A DNA stretch of 64,000 nt from Antarctobacter heliothermus (GCF_002237555.1 NZ_CP022543.1:17448-81447); one strand, 5' to 3'; numbered from the stretch's first letter, positions 1 through 8,884 are shown. The notes: generated by a model from the letters alone, not told the origin. Translations and numbers: made by a program.

Positions 1-282
1 TCGAAACGCGAAGAGCGCGAGAAAGAAAAGGCTGGGAAACCACCACCCCGTCGTCCCGGGCAGAGGTTTGACGTGGACACATGGCTGCGCCAATCGGCGA
101 TACAGCTGAAGTGGTCCCAGGCAGAACTTTCGTGCCGCGGGAAAAAACGAGTCGATCTGGTCAACAAGTATCTGTCACGACCGGAAGCTGGCCGCTGGCG
201 CAACCCGCAAGGCGTTAACCTCGAGGCTTTGAAGGAATGGCGCAAGTCGGGGCCGAAGGGCCTATGTGCGGGAGCGCATTGA
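1..282 (+). CDS. Partial ORF entering from the left edge, unknown function
   Basis: The frame is open from base 1 to a stop at 280-282, so only the C-terminal part (about 93 residues) is visible. It is rich in Lys, Arg and Glu at the start and has no recognised domain. A second open frame starts inside its end (about 263) and carries the primase-like fragment. The two frames may be one gene split by a frameshift near 240-265, but I cannot confirm this. Function unknown. Confidence 0.35.
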   Translation, partial: SKREEREKEKAGKPPPRRPGQRFDVDTWLRQSAIQLKWSQAELSCRGKKRVDLVNKYLSRPEAGRWRNPQGVNLEALKEWRKSGPKGLCAGAH

Positions 283-623
283 AGAACGGCTTGGGGTTGA
301 AAATAACGAGCAAGGTGAGGCGGAGACCACGATCGTTCGGGCCATCGACGACGCCATCCTCGGTCCGGACTTTGTTTTGCACGTGCATGCTCCGAAGGCA
401 CCGGACCGACTCGAAAAGGTCACCGTCGAACAGGTTCTCGCTGAAGTCGACAGGTATGACGGTCGTGCGGCATGCGATCCGATCGAACCAGAATACAATG
501 GTTTCTCGCGCACAGCCAAGTTGTACCTGACCGGAAGGCAGCCAAACCTGTATTCGTTGGCGCACGGAGGGCGCAACTACCGCCTGCAGCTTGATCGGCC
601 TACAATCACCTTGGTGCCTGGCG
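263..623 (+). pseudogene. Plasmid primase/helicase-like gene, upstream fragment cut by IS6
   Basis: This frame encodes a stretch ending in ...NLYSLAHGGRNYRLQ..., the kind of sequence found before the helicase part of plasmid or phage primase-helicase proteins. It is cut at 623 by the IS6-family element at 624. The reading frame continues, codon for codon, in the inverted block at 2008-1433: LVPG at the left junction joins GMSQAVDQ across a shared 8-bp sequence. The two pieces are therefore halves of one gene. The family assignment rests on the combined fragments and is moderate. The frame has no clear start of its own because a stop lies at 230. Confidence 0.55.
616..623 (+). repeat. 8-bp target duplication, first copy (inverted partner at 2001-2008)
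   Basis: The sequence GCCTGGCG abuts the left end of IS6 copy 1. Its reverse complement CGCCAGGC abuts the left end of copy 2 at 2001-2008. An 8-bp duplication is normal for the IS6 family. Finding the two copies in inverted orientation next to inverted IS copies is the signature of intramolecular replicative transposition that inverted the DNA in between. Confidence 0.75.
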
Positions 624-1432
624 GGCTTTGTCAGGTTGCTGATGTCAGGCTGAGTTTATTGGTGACGGCGAAGATCACGCAGTCAATTCGTTGGAATAAC
701 CGGTCCACAGCGAGAGTGCGTCGTTCCTAGCGTGGCGGTAAGATTCTGCGGACAGGCGGTGGCGCTTCGGGCGAAACAGACTGGTGGCCTGATCATGCAC
801 GGATAGAAACTGCTGTGCTTGGCGCGGGGATTTAAACCGACCCATGATCTTCTCGCGTCTTCGTGTATGCCGGTGGGAGGCCTCGCTTCGGTTGTTCAAA
901 CCCTTGTGCTGACGGTGCTCGATTCCGGGGGCGATTTCTGCCTTGGCTGCACCGTAAGAGCGCAGCTTGTCCGTCACCAGCACACGGGGTTGGCCCCAAC
1001 GTTTCATCAGTTTGCGGAGAAATCGGCGGGCCGCGGCCTTGTTGCGTCGGGACTGGATCAGGATTTCGAGCACGTCGCCCTTGGCGTCGACCGCCCGCCA
1101 AAGCCAGTGGCTTCGTCCCTTGATTTGGATAACGACTTCATCGAGATGCCATTTATCTGCCGGCGCTGAACGGTCACGGCGAATCTTTGCGGCAAACTGG
1201 TGCCCGAACCGGCTCACCCAATCCCGGATCGTTTCGTACGACACTGCAACCCCGCGTTCAGCCAACAGGTCTTCGACGTCGCGCAGGCTCAGAGCGAAGC
1301 GGTGGTAGACCCAGACGGCGTAACCAATCACGCTCCGTGGAAACCGGAAGCCTTTGATCCGGGACAAATCTTTGGTGTTCAGCATGACAAAGACCTACCC
1401 CGCCGATGCGGCGTCAGCAACCTGACAAAGCC
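624..1432 (-). mobile_element. IS6-family insertion sequence, copy 1 (intact, 809 bp)
   Basis: The element is bounded by the terminal inverted repeat GGCTTTGTCAGGTTGCTGA, present at 624 and in reverse complement ending at 1432. It carries one 236-codon transposase gene. The same 809-bp element recurs at 2009-2817 and 42575-43383 (both apparently intact) and at 40092-40900 (nonsense-mutated). The right flank, 1433-1440, does not repeat the left flank, as expected after an inversion. Confidence 0.9.
675..1385 (-). CDS. IS6-family transposase
   Basis: This 236-aa DDE transposase would catalyse replicative transposition and cointegrate formation. Visible features are the N-terminal helical region (SLRDVEDLLAERGV), the first acidic motif in KWHLDEVVIQIKG, the second in LVTDKLRSYGAAK, and the C-terminal catalytic region HKGLNNRSEASHRHTRRRE with its Glu. 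The length is typical of the family. The protein is identical to the copy at 42622-43332 and differs from the copy at 2056-2766 by one residue near the C-terminus (NDALSL versus TDALSL). Confidence 0.92.
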   Translation of the reverse strand: MLNTKDLSRIKGFRFPRSVIGYAVWVYHRFALSLRDVEDLLAERGVAVSYETIRDWVSRFGHQFAAKIRRDRSAPADKWHLDEVVIQIKGRSHWLWRAVDAKGDVLEILIQSRRNKAAARRFLRKLMKRWGQPRVLVTDKLRSYGAAKAEIAPGIEHRQHKGLNNRSEASHRHTRRREKIMGRFKSPRQAQQFLSVHDQATSLFRPKRHRLSAESYRHARNDALSLWTGYSNELTA

Positions 1433-2008
1433 CCGTGATCAGGTGCGAGTGAGGCAAAAACAGGCGCTTTGTCGATCGCAGAACGGATCGGGGCGGTCAG
1501 TATCGCGCACAGCAATGCGGTTCTGGATGCCATCGAAGAGAGCTGCAGTTCAGTGAAGGGACTCCAGATCAGGTTCTGGGCGGCGACGCAATCATCATGC
1601 GTCGGCGTTTCTGGAATCGCCGGAAAATCGGCTTCCGAAAAACATCCGTAGACGCCGGTTTCCTCATCAAACCCGGGTCGGGTGTGGAGCGTCCCTGATG
1701 GGCGTATGAACGGGCCTCTCGAAATTCCCAAGAGGGTCGGCAAAGAACGCTCGAACTTCCCGACGTGCAGAATCTGGCGGCACAGACGTTCGGTCGGGTC
1801 GATGGTCTCTACTACCTCTTCTCCGCGAACGATCTTCTTCCTCCTGAAACGAGCAAACTTTCCCAACCGGAAGGCGAGCCCATGCTCGTTCAGGAGCGTT
1901 GGCAGATGCCCATTGACCGTAACCAGAGCATCGCCCAGATTAAGATACTTACCGGAGCGTTTCATGGCGAGCAGGGTTTGATCCACCGCCTGCGACATGC
2001 CGCCAGGC
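1433..2008 (-). pseudogene. Plasmid primase/helicase-like gene, middle fragment in an inverted block
   Basis: On the minus strand the block reads in one frame from GGMSQAVDQTL through LGDALVTVNG, GLAFRLGKFARF and GVYGCFSEADFPAIPETPTHDD to LTAPIRSAIDKAPVFASLAPDHG. This order matches the region just before the Walker A motif of plasmid-borne primase-helicase ATPases; the P-loop itself is missing because the fragment ends at the IS. It continues the frame of 263-623 and was separated from it by inversion between the two IS6 copies. The gene is non-functional. The exact family name is uncertain. Confidence 0.6.
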
Positions 2009-2817
2009 GGCTTTGTCAGGTTGCTGACGCCGCATCGGCGGGGTAGGTCTTTGTCATGCTGAACACCAAAGATTTGTCCCGGATCAAAGGCTTCCGGTTT
2101 CCACGGAGCGTGATTGGTTACGCCGTCTGGGTCTACCACCGCTTCGCTCTGAGCCTGCGCGACGTCGAAGACCTGTTGGCTGAACGCGGGGTTGCAGTGT
2201 CGTACGAAACGATCCGGGATTGGGTGAGCCGGTTCGGGCACCAGTTTGCCGCAAAGATTCGCCGTGACCGTTCAGCGCCGGCAGATAAATGGCATCTCGA
2301 TGAAGTCGTTATCCAAATCAAGGGACGAAGCCACTGGCTTTGGCGGGCGGTCGACGCCAAGGGCGACGTGCTCGAAATCCTGATCCAGTCCCGACGCAAC
2401 AAGGCCGCGGCCCGCCGATTTCTCCGCAAACTGATGAAACGTTGGGGCCAACCCCGTGTGCTGGTGACGGACAAGCTGCGCTCTTACGGTGCAGCCAAGG
2501 CAGAAATCGCCCCCGGAATCGAGCACCGTCAGCACAAGGGTTTGAACAACCGAAGCGAGGCCTCCCACCGGCATACACGAAGACGCGAGAAGATCATGGG
2601 TCGGTTTAAATCCCCGCGCCAAGCACAGCAGTTTCTATCCGTGCATGATCAGGCCACCAGTCTGTTTCGCCCGAAGCGCCACCGCCTGTCCGCAGAATCT
2701 TACCGCCACGCTAGAACCGACGCACTCTCGCTGTGGACCGGTTATTCCAACGAATTGACTGCGTGATCTTCGCCGTCACCAATAAACTCAGCCTGACATC
2801 AGCAACCTGACAAAGCC
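2009..2817 (+). mobile_element. IS6-family insertion sequence, copy 2 (intact, 809 bp)
   Basis: Same element as copy 1 but in opposite orientation, with terminal repeats at 2009 (GGCTTTGTCAGG) and 2817. Its left flank is the inverted partner of the 8-bp sequence beside copy 1. Its right side runs directly into a truncated related element at 2818. Confidence 0.9.
2056..2766 (+). CDS. IS6-family transposase
   Basis: A 236-aa DDE transposase with the same motifs as copy 1: KWHLDEVV, LVTDKLRSYG and the C-terminal HKGLNNRSEASHRHTRRRE. It differs from the other intact copies by one Asn-to-Thr change near the C-terminus. It appears intact and so may be able to mobilise the other copies in trans. 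Confidence 0.92.
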   Translation: MLNTKDLSRIKGFRFPRSVIGYAVWVYHRFALSLRDVEDLLAERGVAVSYETIRDWVSRFGHQFAAKIRRDRSAPADKWHLDEVVIQIKGRSHWLWRAVDAKGDVLEILIQSRRNKAAARRFLRKLMKRWGQPRVLVTDKLRSYGAAKAEIAPGIEHRQHKGLNNRSEASHRHTRRREKIMGRFKSPRQAQQFLSVHDQATSLFRPKRHRLSAESYRHARTDALSLWTGYSNELTA

Positions 2818-3516
2818 CCTATGCCGTCTGGGCGTACCATCGCTTTGCCCTGAGCCTGCGCGATGTCGAGGATCTGTTGGCCGAACGGGGCGTAATCGTC
2901 TCGTATGAAAGCATCCGGGTATGGTGCCGGCGGTTCGGAACGCAGATAGCGGCCAAGATCCGTCGCGATCGCCCGGTTCCTCCCGACAAATGGCACTTGG
3001 ACGAAGTCGTGATTTCAATTCAAGGGCGAAAATATTGGCTTTGGCGAGCGGTCGACGCAAACGGAGACGTGCTGGAGATACTGCTGCAAGGCCGCAGAAA
3101 TGCCTATGCCGCCAAGCGTTTCCTGATGAAGTTGATGAAGCGATGGGGTGTGCCACGCGTCCTGGTGACGGACAAACTGCGCAGCTATGCCGTGGCCATC
3201 CGTGACCTTTGCCCAAGTGTCGATCATCGCTCGCACAAGGGTTTGAACAACCGATCAGAGGCGTCGCATCGACACACACGACGAAGAGAAAAGATCATGG
3301 GTCGCTTCAAATCCCCCCGCCAGGCGCAGAGTTTTCTATCCGTCCACGATCAGGCCGCGACCCTCTTCCGTCCAAAGCGCCACCGCCTTTCCGCAGCACC
3401 CTACCGCCAATCTCGGGCCGAAGCGTTCAGCCTGTGGAACAACTATGCGGCTGAATTGGCTGCCTGAGCGGAGCGCGGCTCTGGGTCTCGTCATGACTGA
3501 ACAACCTGACAAAGCC
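2818..3516 (+). mobile_element. 5'-truncated second type of IS6-family element
   Basis: The element has no left end because it begins flush against IS6 copy 2 at 2818. Its right end is the inverted repeat ending ACAACCTGACAAAGCC at 3516. It is related to copy 2 but clearly diverged, so it is a different IS that was cut by insertion of copy 2 or by recombination with it. Confidence 0.75.
2820..3467 (+). pseudogene. IS6-family transposase, N-terminally truncated
   Basis: The frame starts mid-protein at YAVWAYHRFALSLRDVEDL and continues without a stop to 3467. It has the three catalytic regions (KWHLDEVVISIQG, LVTDKLRSYAVAI, HKGLNNRSEASHRHTRRRE). About the first 20 residues of a normal 236-aa transposase are missing, removed at the junction with IS6 copy 2. 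A TTG at 2877 could start a shorter protein, but that would lack part of the DNA-binding region. Confidence 0.75.
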
Positions 3517-3632
3517 TTGAAAAGTTATCAGTCTTTTGTTTATGCATAGCATTAACGTGCTTGAACTGGATCTACCGTGATCTTTGCTCAGCTTCGTGGC
3601 CGTACAGAACCTTATTTGGAGGATAATATATT

Positions 3633-4688
3633 ATGCCAACGACTTATACTTTCGGAAGCTCTGTCGGCTCAGACGGGATCGGTTCGTTTTTTGATGACTA
3701 TGACGGCACAATCACGACTGTTGTTGATGATGGCAGTATACAGCCCGGTGATGCGGTCACCATCACGGGTTTCGATATCAATACAATGTCTACCGGTGGT
3801 GTTTCCGGTGGCACCGGATTCTACCTTGGGAACGGCACATTCAACGGTGCAAACGGTTATGTCTTCGGAGGCGCCGACACAGTAGCTGGCAATACGAATT
3901 TCTTTGTGGTCTTCGACGGTGATGAAGGCTCACAATTCTCCACAGCAATTGACGTAGGCAACTTTGTTGACGACCCGTCGTCGCAGCCGCTTGACGATGA
4001 TCCGGCTTGCTTTGCGGTCGGTTCCATGATCGCGACCCCGGACGGCGAGACCGCAGTCGAATGCCTAAAGATCGGGGATCCGGTCATGACTGCGAATGGA
4101 AGGCACGTACCGGTCACATGGGTCGGTCGCAAAACCGTACACAAGGCATTTGCATCGCCCCGCGTACAACCTGTCCGAATTCGAGCCAAAGCGCTGGGGT
4201 TTGGTCAACCCCATAGTGATCTCGTGGTGACCTCAGACCATGCAATTGTTCTTGAGGGATTGGCAATCAATGCCGGAGCCCTGGTGAATGGCACGAGCAT
4301 CTCATTTGTTCCGCTCAACAAACAACCTGATTTGAATGTCTATTATCATATCGAGACCGAAGAGCACGAGGTCATCCTTGCGAATGGTGCTCCTGCTGAG
4401 ACCTACATAGACTATGTTCAGCGCAAGGCTTTTGACAATTATCAGGAATACTTGGACCTTTACGGCGAAGAGCGCACCATCTCAGAGTTGGAGCTGCCCC
4501 GCATCTCTGGCAAGCGGTTTGTGCCGCAGTCGATCCGAGCCCGGCTTCAAGGGGAACTTGGCAAGGCTCCCGGCTTCGTCGTCGATAGTTTGAATGTGGG
4601 ATATGGGGGCCTTGGGCGCAGGCAGATTTCCGAATATCTTGATCGTGTTGTGGTGCATCCACCCTCTGATCAGGTCGCCAACCTCTAA
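3633..4688 (+). CDS. Hint-domain (Hedgehog/intein-like) protein, first of a tandem pair
   Basis: This 351-aa protein has an Asp/Gly/Thr-rich N-terminal part (about 1-125) resembling calcium-binding or VCBS-like secreted proteins. It is followed by a Hint domain starting at CFAVGSMIATPDGETAVECL (about 130), which has the leading Cys and the block-A layout of the Rhodobacteraceae Hint family. The stretch PVRIRAKALG, then DLVVTSDHAI with its block-B-like His, then the YYHIETEEHEVILANG segment are all conserved in the family. The start is supported by GGAGG about 13 bases upstream of ATG. There is no Sec signal, and this family is often exported by type I systems. The role is unknown and could be autoproteolytic. 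Confidence 0.8.
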   Translation: MPTTYTFGSSVGSDGIGSFFDDYDGTITTVVDDGSIQPGDAVTITGFDINTMSTGGVSGGTGFYLGNGTFNGANGYVFGGADTVAGNTNFFVVFDGDEGSQFSTAIDVGNFVDDPSSQPLDDDPACFAVGSMIATPDGETAVECLKIGDPVMTANGRHVPVTWVGRKTVHKAFASPRVQPVRIRAKALGFGQPHSDLVVTSDHAIVLEGLAINAGALVNGTSISFVPLNKQPDLNVYYHIETEEHEVILANGAPAETYIDYVQRKAFDNYQEYLDLYGEERTISELELPRISGKRFVPQSIRARLQGELGKAPGFVVDSLNVGYGGLGRRQISEYLDRVVVHPPSDQVANL

Positions 4689-5254
4689 GCTGCAAAGTGA
4701 TGCGTTCCTAGAGGCTTCCACGATGGCTATCGACCAATCACTCGGTTGCATGTCCCGATCCCGCCGCAGACGGTATACACTTGAGCGCGTCGCTTGGTCG
4801 TGCAGGTAACAAGCGTGGCGAGAGCCTTTTTCGATACAGGTCCAGCGCGCTTGACTGCCCTCTCTCTCCTACGGCACCGCATGCTGGATATCCCCAGCCG
4901 CGCAACATGCGCCAAACTGCGATGAACGTCAGCGCCAACGCCACGCTAATAAAACAACTTCAGTACACAAATGCTGGGTCGGTGCCCCATGACGCGACTT
5001 GGACAGTCAAGTTGCAGAGGTTCAAGCCCGGATGGCGGTCGTGCGCGGCAGTGCCGGGTTTGGCGTCGCAGTCATGGGTCCTGTGGTCGAGCCCACCCAA
5101 TAAATTCATTTCGGCTTGTGGGCACCAGAGTCGCTCATGCTAACCCGACACGATGACCTACTCTGAACCTAATAAAAGTTAAGACAGGCTATTAACCTGC
5201 AGCCACATACGATACTGATTTTCCCATAAATTTTACCTGCGCAGAGGACAGGCA
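4689..5254. other. 566-bp gap between the two Hint genes, no gene recognised
   Basis: Only short frames without a convincing ribosome-binding site or family resemblance are present. The last 100 bases before 5255 become AT-rich, which would suit a promoter for the second Hint gene. I could not define -35/-10 boxes with confidence. Confidence 0.5.
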
Positions 5255-6205
5255 ATGCCAACACCATTTTCAGACCAATTTTTTTACATAGACCCATTCT
5301 CTCCGCCTGGTGTTGGCGCGCAGCTGGATGTGTTCGATCTGACGGGTAGTGATGTGAATGATGATGGCGTCATTACTCCAACCTCGGGGGATACCATCAA
5401 TGGCTTTGACATCATCCAGTCTTATAATGGTGATACTGTAACCGTTAACGTCTCCGGAGAAGATCAGATCACCTACACTGGCGTCACGTTTTACATTGCG
5501 TCCGCGCAATGGATATTTACTCCAACAGATGGTCAGTTGCTTCAGTCAGGCGCGTTCGTTTCGGCTACCGGCGTGCCGAGCCAGGGCAGCGTCACGACGT
5601 CCGCGCTGTCACCGCCATGTTTTGCCGCTAGCACCTTGATCGAAACCCCGTCGGGCCCTCGCAGGGTCGAAACCTTGGTTGCGGGAGATATTATCCTAAC
5701 CGCAGATGGAGGTACGACGACAGTTCTGTGGCTTGGGCTAAAGACTTGCACGCGGCTTTCCTATGGTTCGGCCATGCAACCTGTTCGTATTCGCGCGGGC
5801 GCATTGGGTGAAGGGCTGCCAACCGCCGATCTGACAGTCACCGCCGACCACGGCATGATCTTTGACGATTTGGTCATCAATGCTAGCGCCTTGGTGAACG
5901 GCGACATGATCGATTTCCATCCTATGGCCGAACTGCCCCGCCAAATCACCTATTACCACATCGAAACCGATGCCCATGACGTGATCCTCGCAAATGGAAC
6001 ACCCACGGAAACATTCGTGGATTACGTGGGGCGCACGGCCTTTGACAATTATGCCGAATACCTCGAGCTTTATGGTGCAGAGCGGATCATCCCTGAAATG
6101 CACCGCCTCCGCATCTCGACGCGGCGAATGCTGCCGAATGCAATGCGCGCGCGTCTGGGAATCGCGTCCGTGTCCGAGCCACTGCCCGCGTTACTCGCTT
6201 CTTGA
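5255..6205 (+). CDS. Hint-domain (Hedgehog/intein-like) protein, second of a tandem pair
   Basis: This 316-aa paralogue of the preceding gene has an N-terminal Asp-rich part (SDVNDDGVITPTSGD resembles a calcium-binding or EF-like loop). Its Hint domain begins at CFAASTLIETPSGPRRVETL and continues through QPVRIRAGALG, DLTVTADHGM and YYHIETDAHDVILANG. The C-terminal arms of the two proteins align closely (FVDYVGRTAFDNYAEYLELYGAERI), which points to duplication. The ATG follows AGAGGACAGGCA, an acceptable ribosome-binding site. A strong terminator lies 55 bases after the stop, so the unit ends here. Confidence 0.8.
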   Translation: MPTPFSDQFFYIDPFSPPGVGAQLDVFDLTGSDVNDDGVITPTSGDTINGFDIIQSYNGDTVTVNVSGEDQITYTGVTFYIASAQWIFTPTDGQLLQSGAFVSATGVPSQGSVTTSALSPPCFAASTLIETPSGPRRVETLVAGDIILTADGGTTTVLWLGLKTCTRLSYGSAMQPVRIRAGALGEGLPTADLTVTADHGMIFDDLVINASALVNGDMIDFHPMAELPRQITYYHIETDAHDVILANGTPTETFVDYVGRTAFDNYAEYLELYGAERIIPEMHRLRISTRRMLPNAMRARLGIASVSEPLPALLAS

Positions 6206-6259
6206 AAGGACGTTCCGCCGATGATCGAGCTGCCCTAGAGTTTTTTTGGGGCTGGCAAC

Positions 6260-6296
6260 AATGTCGAATCCGCGAAATGGATTCGACATTTTCTGC
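6260..6296 (+). terminator. Intrinsic terminator after the Hint pair
   Basis: A perfect 12-bp stem (AATGTCGAATCC paired with GGATTCGACATT) with a 7-base loop is followed by a T-rich tail. It lies just downstream of the second Hint gene and just before the IS at 6309. Confidence 0.85.
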
Positions 6297-6308
6297 TCAC
6301 ATTTCAGG

Positions 6309-7120
6309 GGCATTGCCAACTTAACGGCACTGGCCTGTGACGGTGCCCAGGGGTGACCTTCTCAGGTGGTCATTTCGAGCGCATAACTGTGCCACAGGTC
6401 GAAGGCATCTGACCTTGCGTGGCGATATGAGACGGCGGAAAGGCGGTAGCGGCGGGGTCTGAACATCGTGTTGATTTGATCGTGGGCCGCGGGGAATCTT
6501 TGCGTCTGTCGGATCGATTTGAACCGGCCCATGACCTCCTCTCGTTTGCGGCTCGGCCGACGCGCAGCCTCGATGCGGTTGTTGAGCCCTTTGTGTGCCC
6601 GATGATCAGCTTCTGGCGCAAGAGCCCGGATCGGCTTGATGTAACTGCGCAATTTGTCCGTCACGACGACACGCGGCTTGCCATAGCAGGCGATCAGCCG
6701 GGCAAGGAAACGCTTGGCGGCTTTGGCATTTCGGCGTGGTTGCACAAGGATATCCAGCACGTCCCCATTCGCGTCCACCGCTCGCCACAACCACTGCTTC
6801 ACGCCGTTGATCGGAACGACGACTTCGTCCAAATGCCACTTGTCGGCAGCAGCGGGGCGGTCACGTTTGATGCAATCGGCGAAATGCCGACCAAACCGGT
6901 TCACCCATTTGCGCACGGTTTCCCGGCTGACGGTTACACCGCGTTCAGCCAGCAGATCCTCGACGTCCGCCGTGCTGAATGCGAAGCGATGATAGGCTCA
7001 TACGGCAAAGGTCACGACTTCACGGGGGAAACGATAGCCTTTCAGGCGCGGCAACTCAGATGGTATTCTCATGACAAAAACGCTAGTCGCGCCAAGGTGT
7101 GGCAGCAAGTTGGCAATGCC
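6309..7120 (-). mobile_element. Third type of IS6-family element (812 bp), transposase inactivated
   Basis: Its ends are the inverted repeat GGCATTGCCAACTT at 6309 and its complement ending at 7120. The flanking octamers (ATTTCAGG left, AGAACGAT right) do not match, so no target duplication remains. It separates the Hint locus from the catabolic island. Confidence 0.8.
6362..7072 (-). pseudogene. IS6-family transposase with an internal stop
   Basis: From an ATG at 7072 the frame gives MRIPSELPRLKGYRFPREVV and then hits a TGA at 7000-6998, where relatives have a Trp codon (V-W-A-Y-H-R-F). It then continues to a normal end at 6362. Total length is 236 codons, the standard size. Catalytic motifs KWHLDEVVVPING, VVTDKLRSYIKP and HKGLNNRIEAARR are intact downstream of the stop. 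A single G-to-A change in the Trp codon explains the defect. Confidence 0.8.
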
Positions 7121-7168
7121 AGAACGATTCACCCTAAATCCGATCCACCAGATGCCGGGACTGAACAC

Positions 7169-8083
7169 CTAGCCTGAACCAAGAACGTCGATGCCGTCCA
7201 GATCGTTGAAGCGCTCTTCGAGGGCGTTGAACTCCGGCAGGCCCATCAAGCTCCATATGTCGTCGATGGAGGACATCAATTCAGGCCGGTCCACCACTTC
7301 GCCCGTCGGCAGCGCCTCGCGCAGCGCGGCGAGCGTTGTCTCCATCCCCTTGAGCGCCGCCGCAGGAAGCATCCGGGGCAAGGTGACGCGCCGCACGCCC
7401 AATTCATGCAAGCGCTTTACCGGAATCAGCGGAGTGGTCGGGCGCGACCTCAGGCCAAAGCCCATGTTGATCGACACGGGGATTTCAACCGCCTCGACCA
7501 GAGCCTTGATCTGGTCCTCGCCCTTGATCGCGTCGGCGAAGATCAAATCGGCACCGGCCTTTTCGTACAGCTTCGCGCGGCGCAGCGCTCCCTCTAGCCC
7601 CTCGACGGCAATCGCGTCGGTTCGGGCGAGGATCACAAAGTCGTCGTCCAGGCGGGCATCGCAGGCAGCCTCGATCTTGCGCGCCATCTCGCGCATGTCG
7701 ATGACGTCCTTGCCCGCCATGTGGCCGCAGCGCTTGGGGCTGACCTGGTCCTCGATATTGATACCGGCGACGCCGGTTTCCTCGAAGCGGCGGGTGCTGT
7801 GCCAGACCGTCGCGGGGTTTCCATAGCCCGTATCGGCATCGGCCATCAGCGGGATCGACACGCAGCGCGCCATCATGCGGCAGGCCTCGACATTGTCTGT
7901 CAGGCCCATGATGCCAACGTCCTCGAACCCCATGCGCGAATTGGCCAGCCCCGCGCCGGTCGTGCAGGCGGTCTTGAAACCCATCTTCTCGACAAGGCGG
8001 ACGCTGTATCCGTCGTAGACTCCGGGCGACACGAGGATGTCTTCCCCGGCCAATAGATCGCGCAGGCGCTTGGTGGATTTCAC
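7169..8083 (-). CDS. Isocitrate lyase/PEP mutase superfamily C-C lyase (PrpB-like)
   Basis: This 304-aa TIM-barrel enzyme has the superfamily metal and active-site segments DADTGYG, NIEDQ and the lyase signature KRCGH, which is typical of methylisocitrate lyase and related 2-hydroxy-acid lyases rather than PEP mutase. It should cleave a 2-methyl- or 2-substituted malate/isocitrate-type product to pyruvate or glyoxylate plus a second acid. The start is GTG inside GTGA, overlapping the stop of the GntR gene by 4 bases, so the two are translationally coupled. The aconitase gene transcribed divergently suggests a dehydratase-lyase sequence such as methylcitrate- or dimethylmalate-like chemistry. 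The precise substrate is not decidable. Confidence 0.82.
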   Translation of the reverse strand: MKSTKRLRDLLAGEDILVSPGVYDGYSVRLVEKMGFKTACTTGAGLANSRMGFEDVGIMGLTDNVEACRMMARCVSIPLMADADTGYGNPATVWHSTRRFEETGVAGINIEDQVSPKRCGHMAGKDVIDMREMARKIEAACDARLDDDFVILARTDAIAVEGLEGALRRAKLYEKAGADLIFADAIKGEDQIKALVEAVEIPVSINMGFGLRSRPTTPLIPVKRLHELGVRRVTLPRMLPAAALKGMETTLAALREALPTGEVVDRPELMSSIDDIWSLMGLPEFNALEERFNDLDGIDVLGSG

Positions 8084-8751
8084 GCTTTGTTTTCCTTGTT
8101 CTCGGCACCACTGGCGACTGCCGGGGTGGTTTCGCTGTCCAGCAGGTTTTGCAGCGCCTCGGTGGCGCGGGCGATATGGGCCCGCATCAGGGACTCGGCA
8201 AGCTCGGCATCGCGGGCGCGCATGGCCCGCAGGATCTGCCAGTGCTCGGCCGCCGCGTTGCCCTGCCGCCCGGCGTACGACCCCGAGCGGGCGCGGTACA
8301 GGCGCAGCAAGTAATACAGTTCGTCACACAACAGCGACTGGATACGGCGGTTGCCGCTTTCACGCGCGATCCGCGCATGGAGGTCCAGGACCTTCGCGTC
8401 GCCATCGACCTTCTCGAAATCGGCCAGCAGCGAGGTCATAGCGGCATCGCTCATGACCTGCGTGGCCAGCTTGACGCTCATGCCTTCGACGCTTTCGCGC
8501 AGCTGGAAGATCTCAACCATATCCCGCGCGTCCAGATCGACGACACGGGCCTTGAAATAGGGCTCTTTCACTATCAGCCCACGCCCCTGCAGGGCCTTGA
8601 CCGCTTCGCGGACCGGGCCGCGGCTGACCTTGAAGGACTCGGCAATCGCGGCTTCGTTGACCACACCACCAAGGGGAATTTCACCACCCAAGATACGCTG
8701 GAAGATGCCCTCGAACACGGTATCAACGAGGGTTCGCTGCTGGTCGGCCAT
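8080..8751 (-). CDS. GntR-family transcriptional regulator (FadR/FCD type)
   Basis: This 223-aa regulator has an N-terminal winged helix (about 9-75, including NEAAIAESFKVSRGPVREAVKALQGRGLI) and an all-helical FCD ligand-binding domain (about 85-205). In the FCD domain the metal-type His residues appear in DLHARIA, EHWQIL and MRAHIARA. It is the first gene of the leftward unit and overlaps the lyase start. A TGTCAACA box lies 14 bases upstream of its ATG, indicating autoregulation. The same box type recurs in two other divergent promoter regions of the island, so this protein is the likely island-wide regulator. The ligand is presumably a pathway acid. Confidence 0.88.
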   Translation of the reverse strand: MADQQRTLVDTVFEGIFQRILGGEIPLGGVVNEAAIAESFKVSRGPVREAVKALQGRGLIVKEPYFKARVVDLDARDMVEIFQLRESVEGMSVKLATQVMSDAAMTSLLADFEKVDGDAKVLDLHARIARESGNRRIQSLLCDELYYLLRLYRARSGSYAGRQGNAAAEHWQILRAMRARDAELAESLMRAHIARATEALQNLLDSETTPAVASGAENKENKA

Positions 8752-8764
8752 TTGCGCTCCGTTG

Positions 8765-8772
8765 TGTCAACA
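8765..8772. promoter_or_regulatory. Putative GntR operator, gntR side
   Basis: The box is TGTCAACA, a fit to the FadR-subfamily yGT..ACy pattern. On the minus strand a -10-like TATATT and a -35-like TTTACG with a 17-base spacer lie just upstream, which places the box around the transcription start of gntR. That position suits repression. Confidence 0.6.
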
Positions 8773-8847
8773 CTTTCGCTAATATACCGTCAGAATCTTG
8801 ACGCGTAAACACGTAAATGCGCGACATAGGTGACATGTTGGTATTAC

Positions 8848-8878
8848 TGTTGACACTTTTTAGGCCCACGTCTATCTA
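8848..8878 (+). promoter_or_regulatory. Promoter of the aconitase operon with overlapping GntR operator
   Basis: TGTTGACA at 8848-8855 contains a perfect -35 box TTGACA (8850-8855). After exactly 17 bases comes TATCTA (8873-8878), a good -10. The operator core is the reverse complement of the box at 8765. The predicted start of transcription coincides with the ATG at 8885, so the mRNA is probably leaderless. Confidence 0.7.
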
Positions 8879-8884
8879 TTTTGC

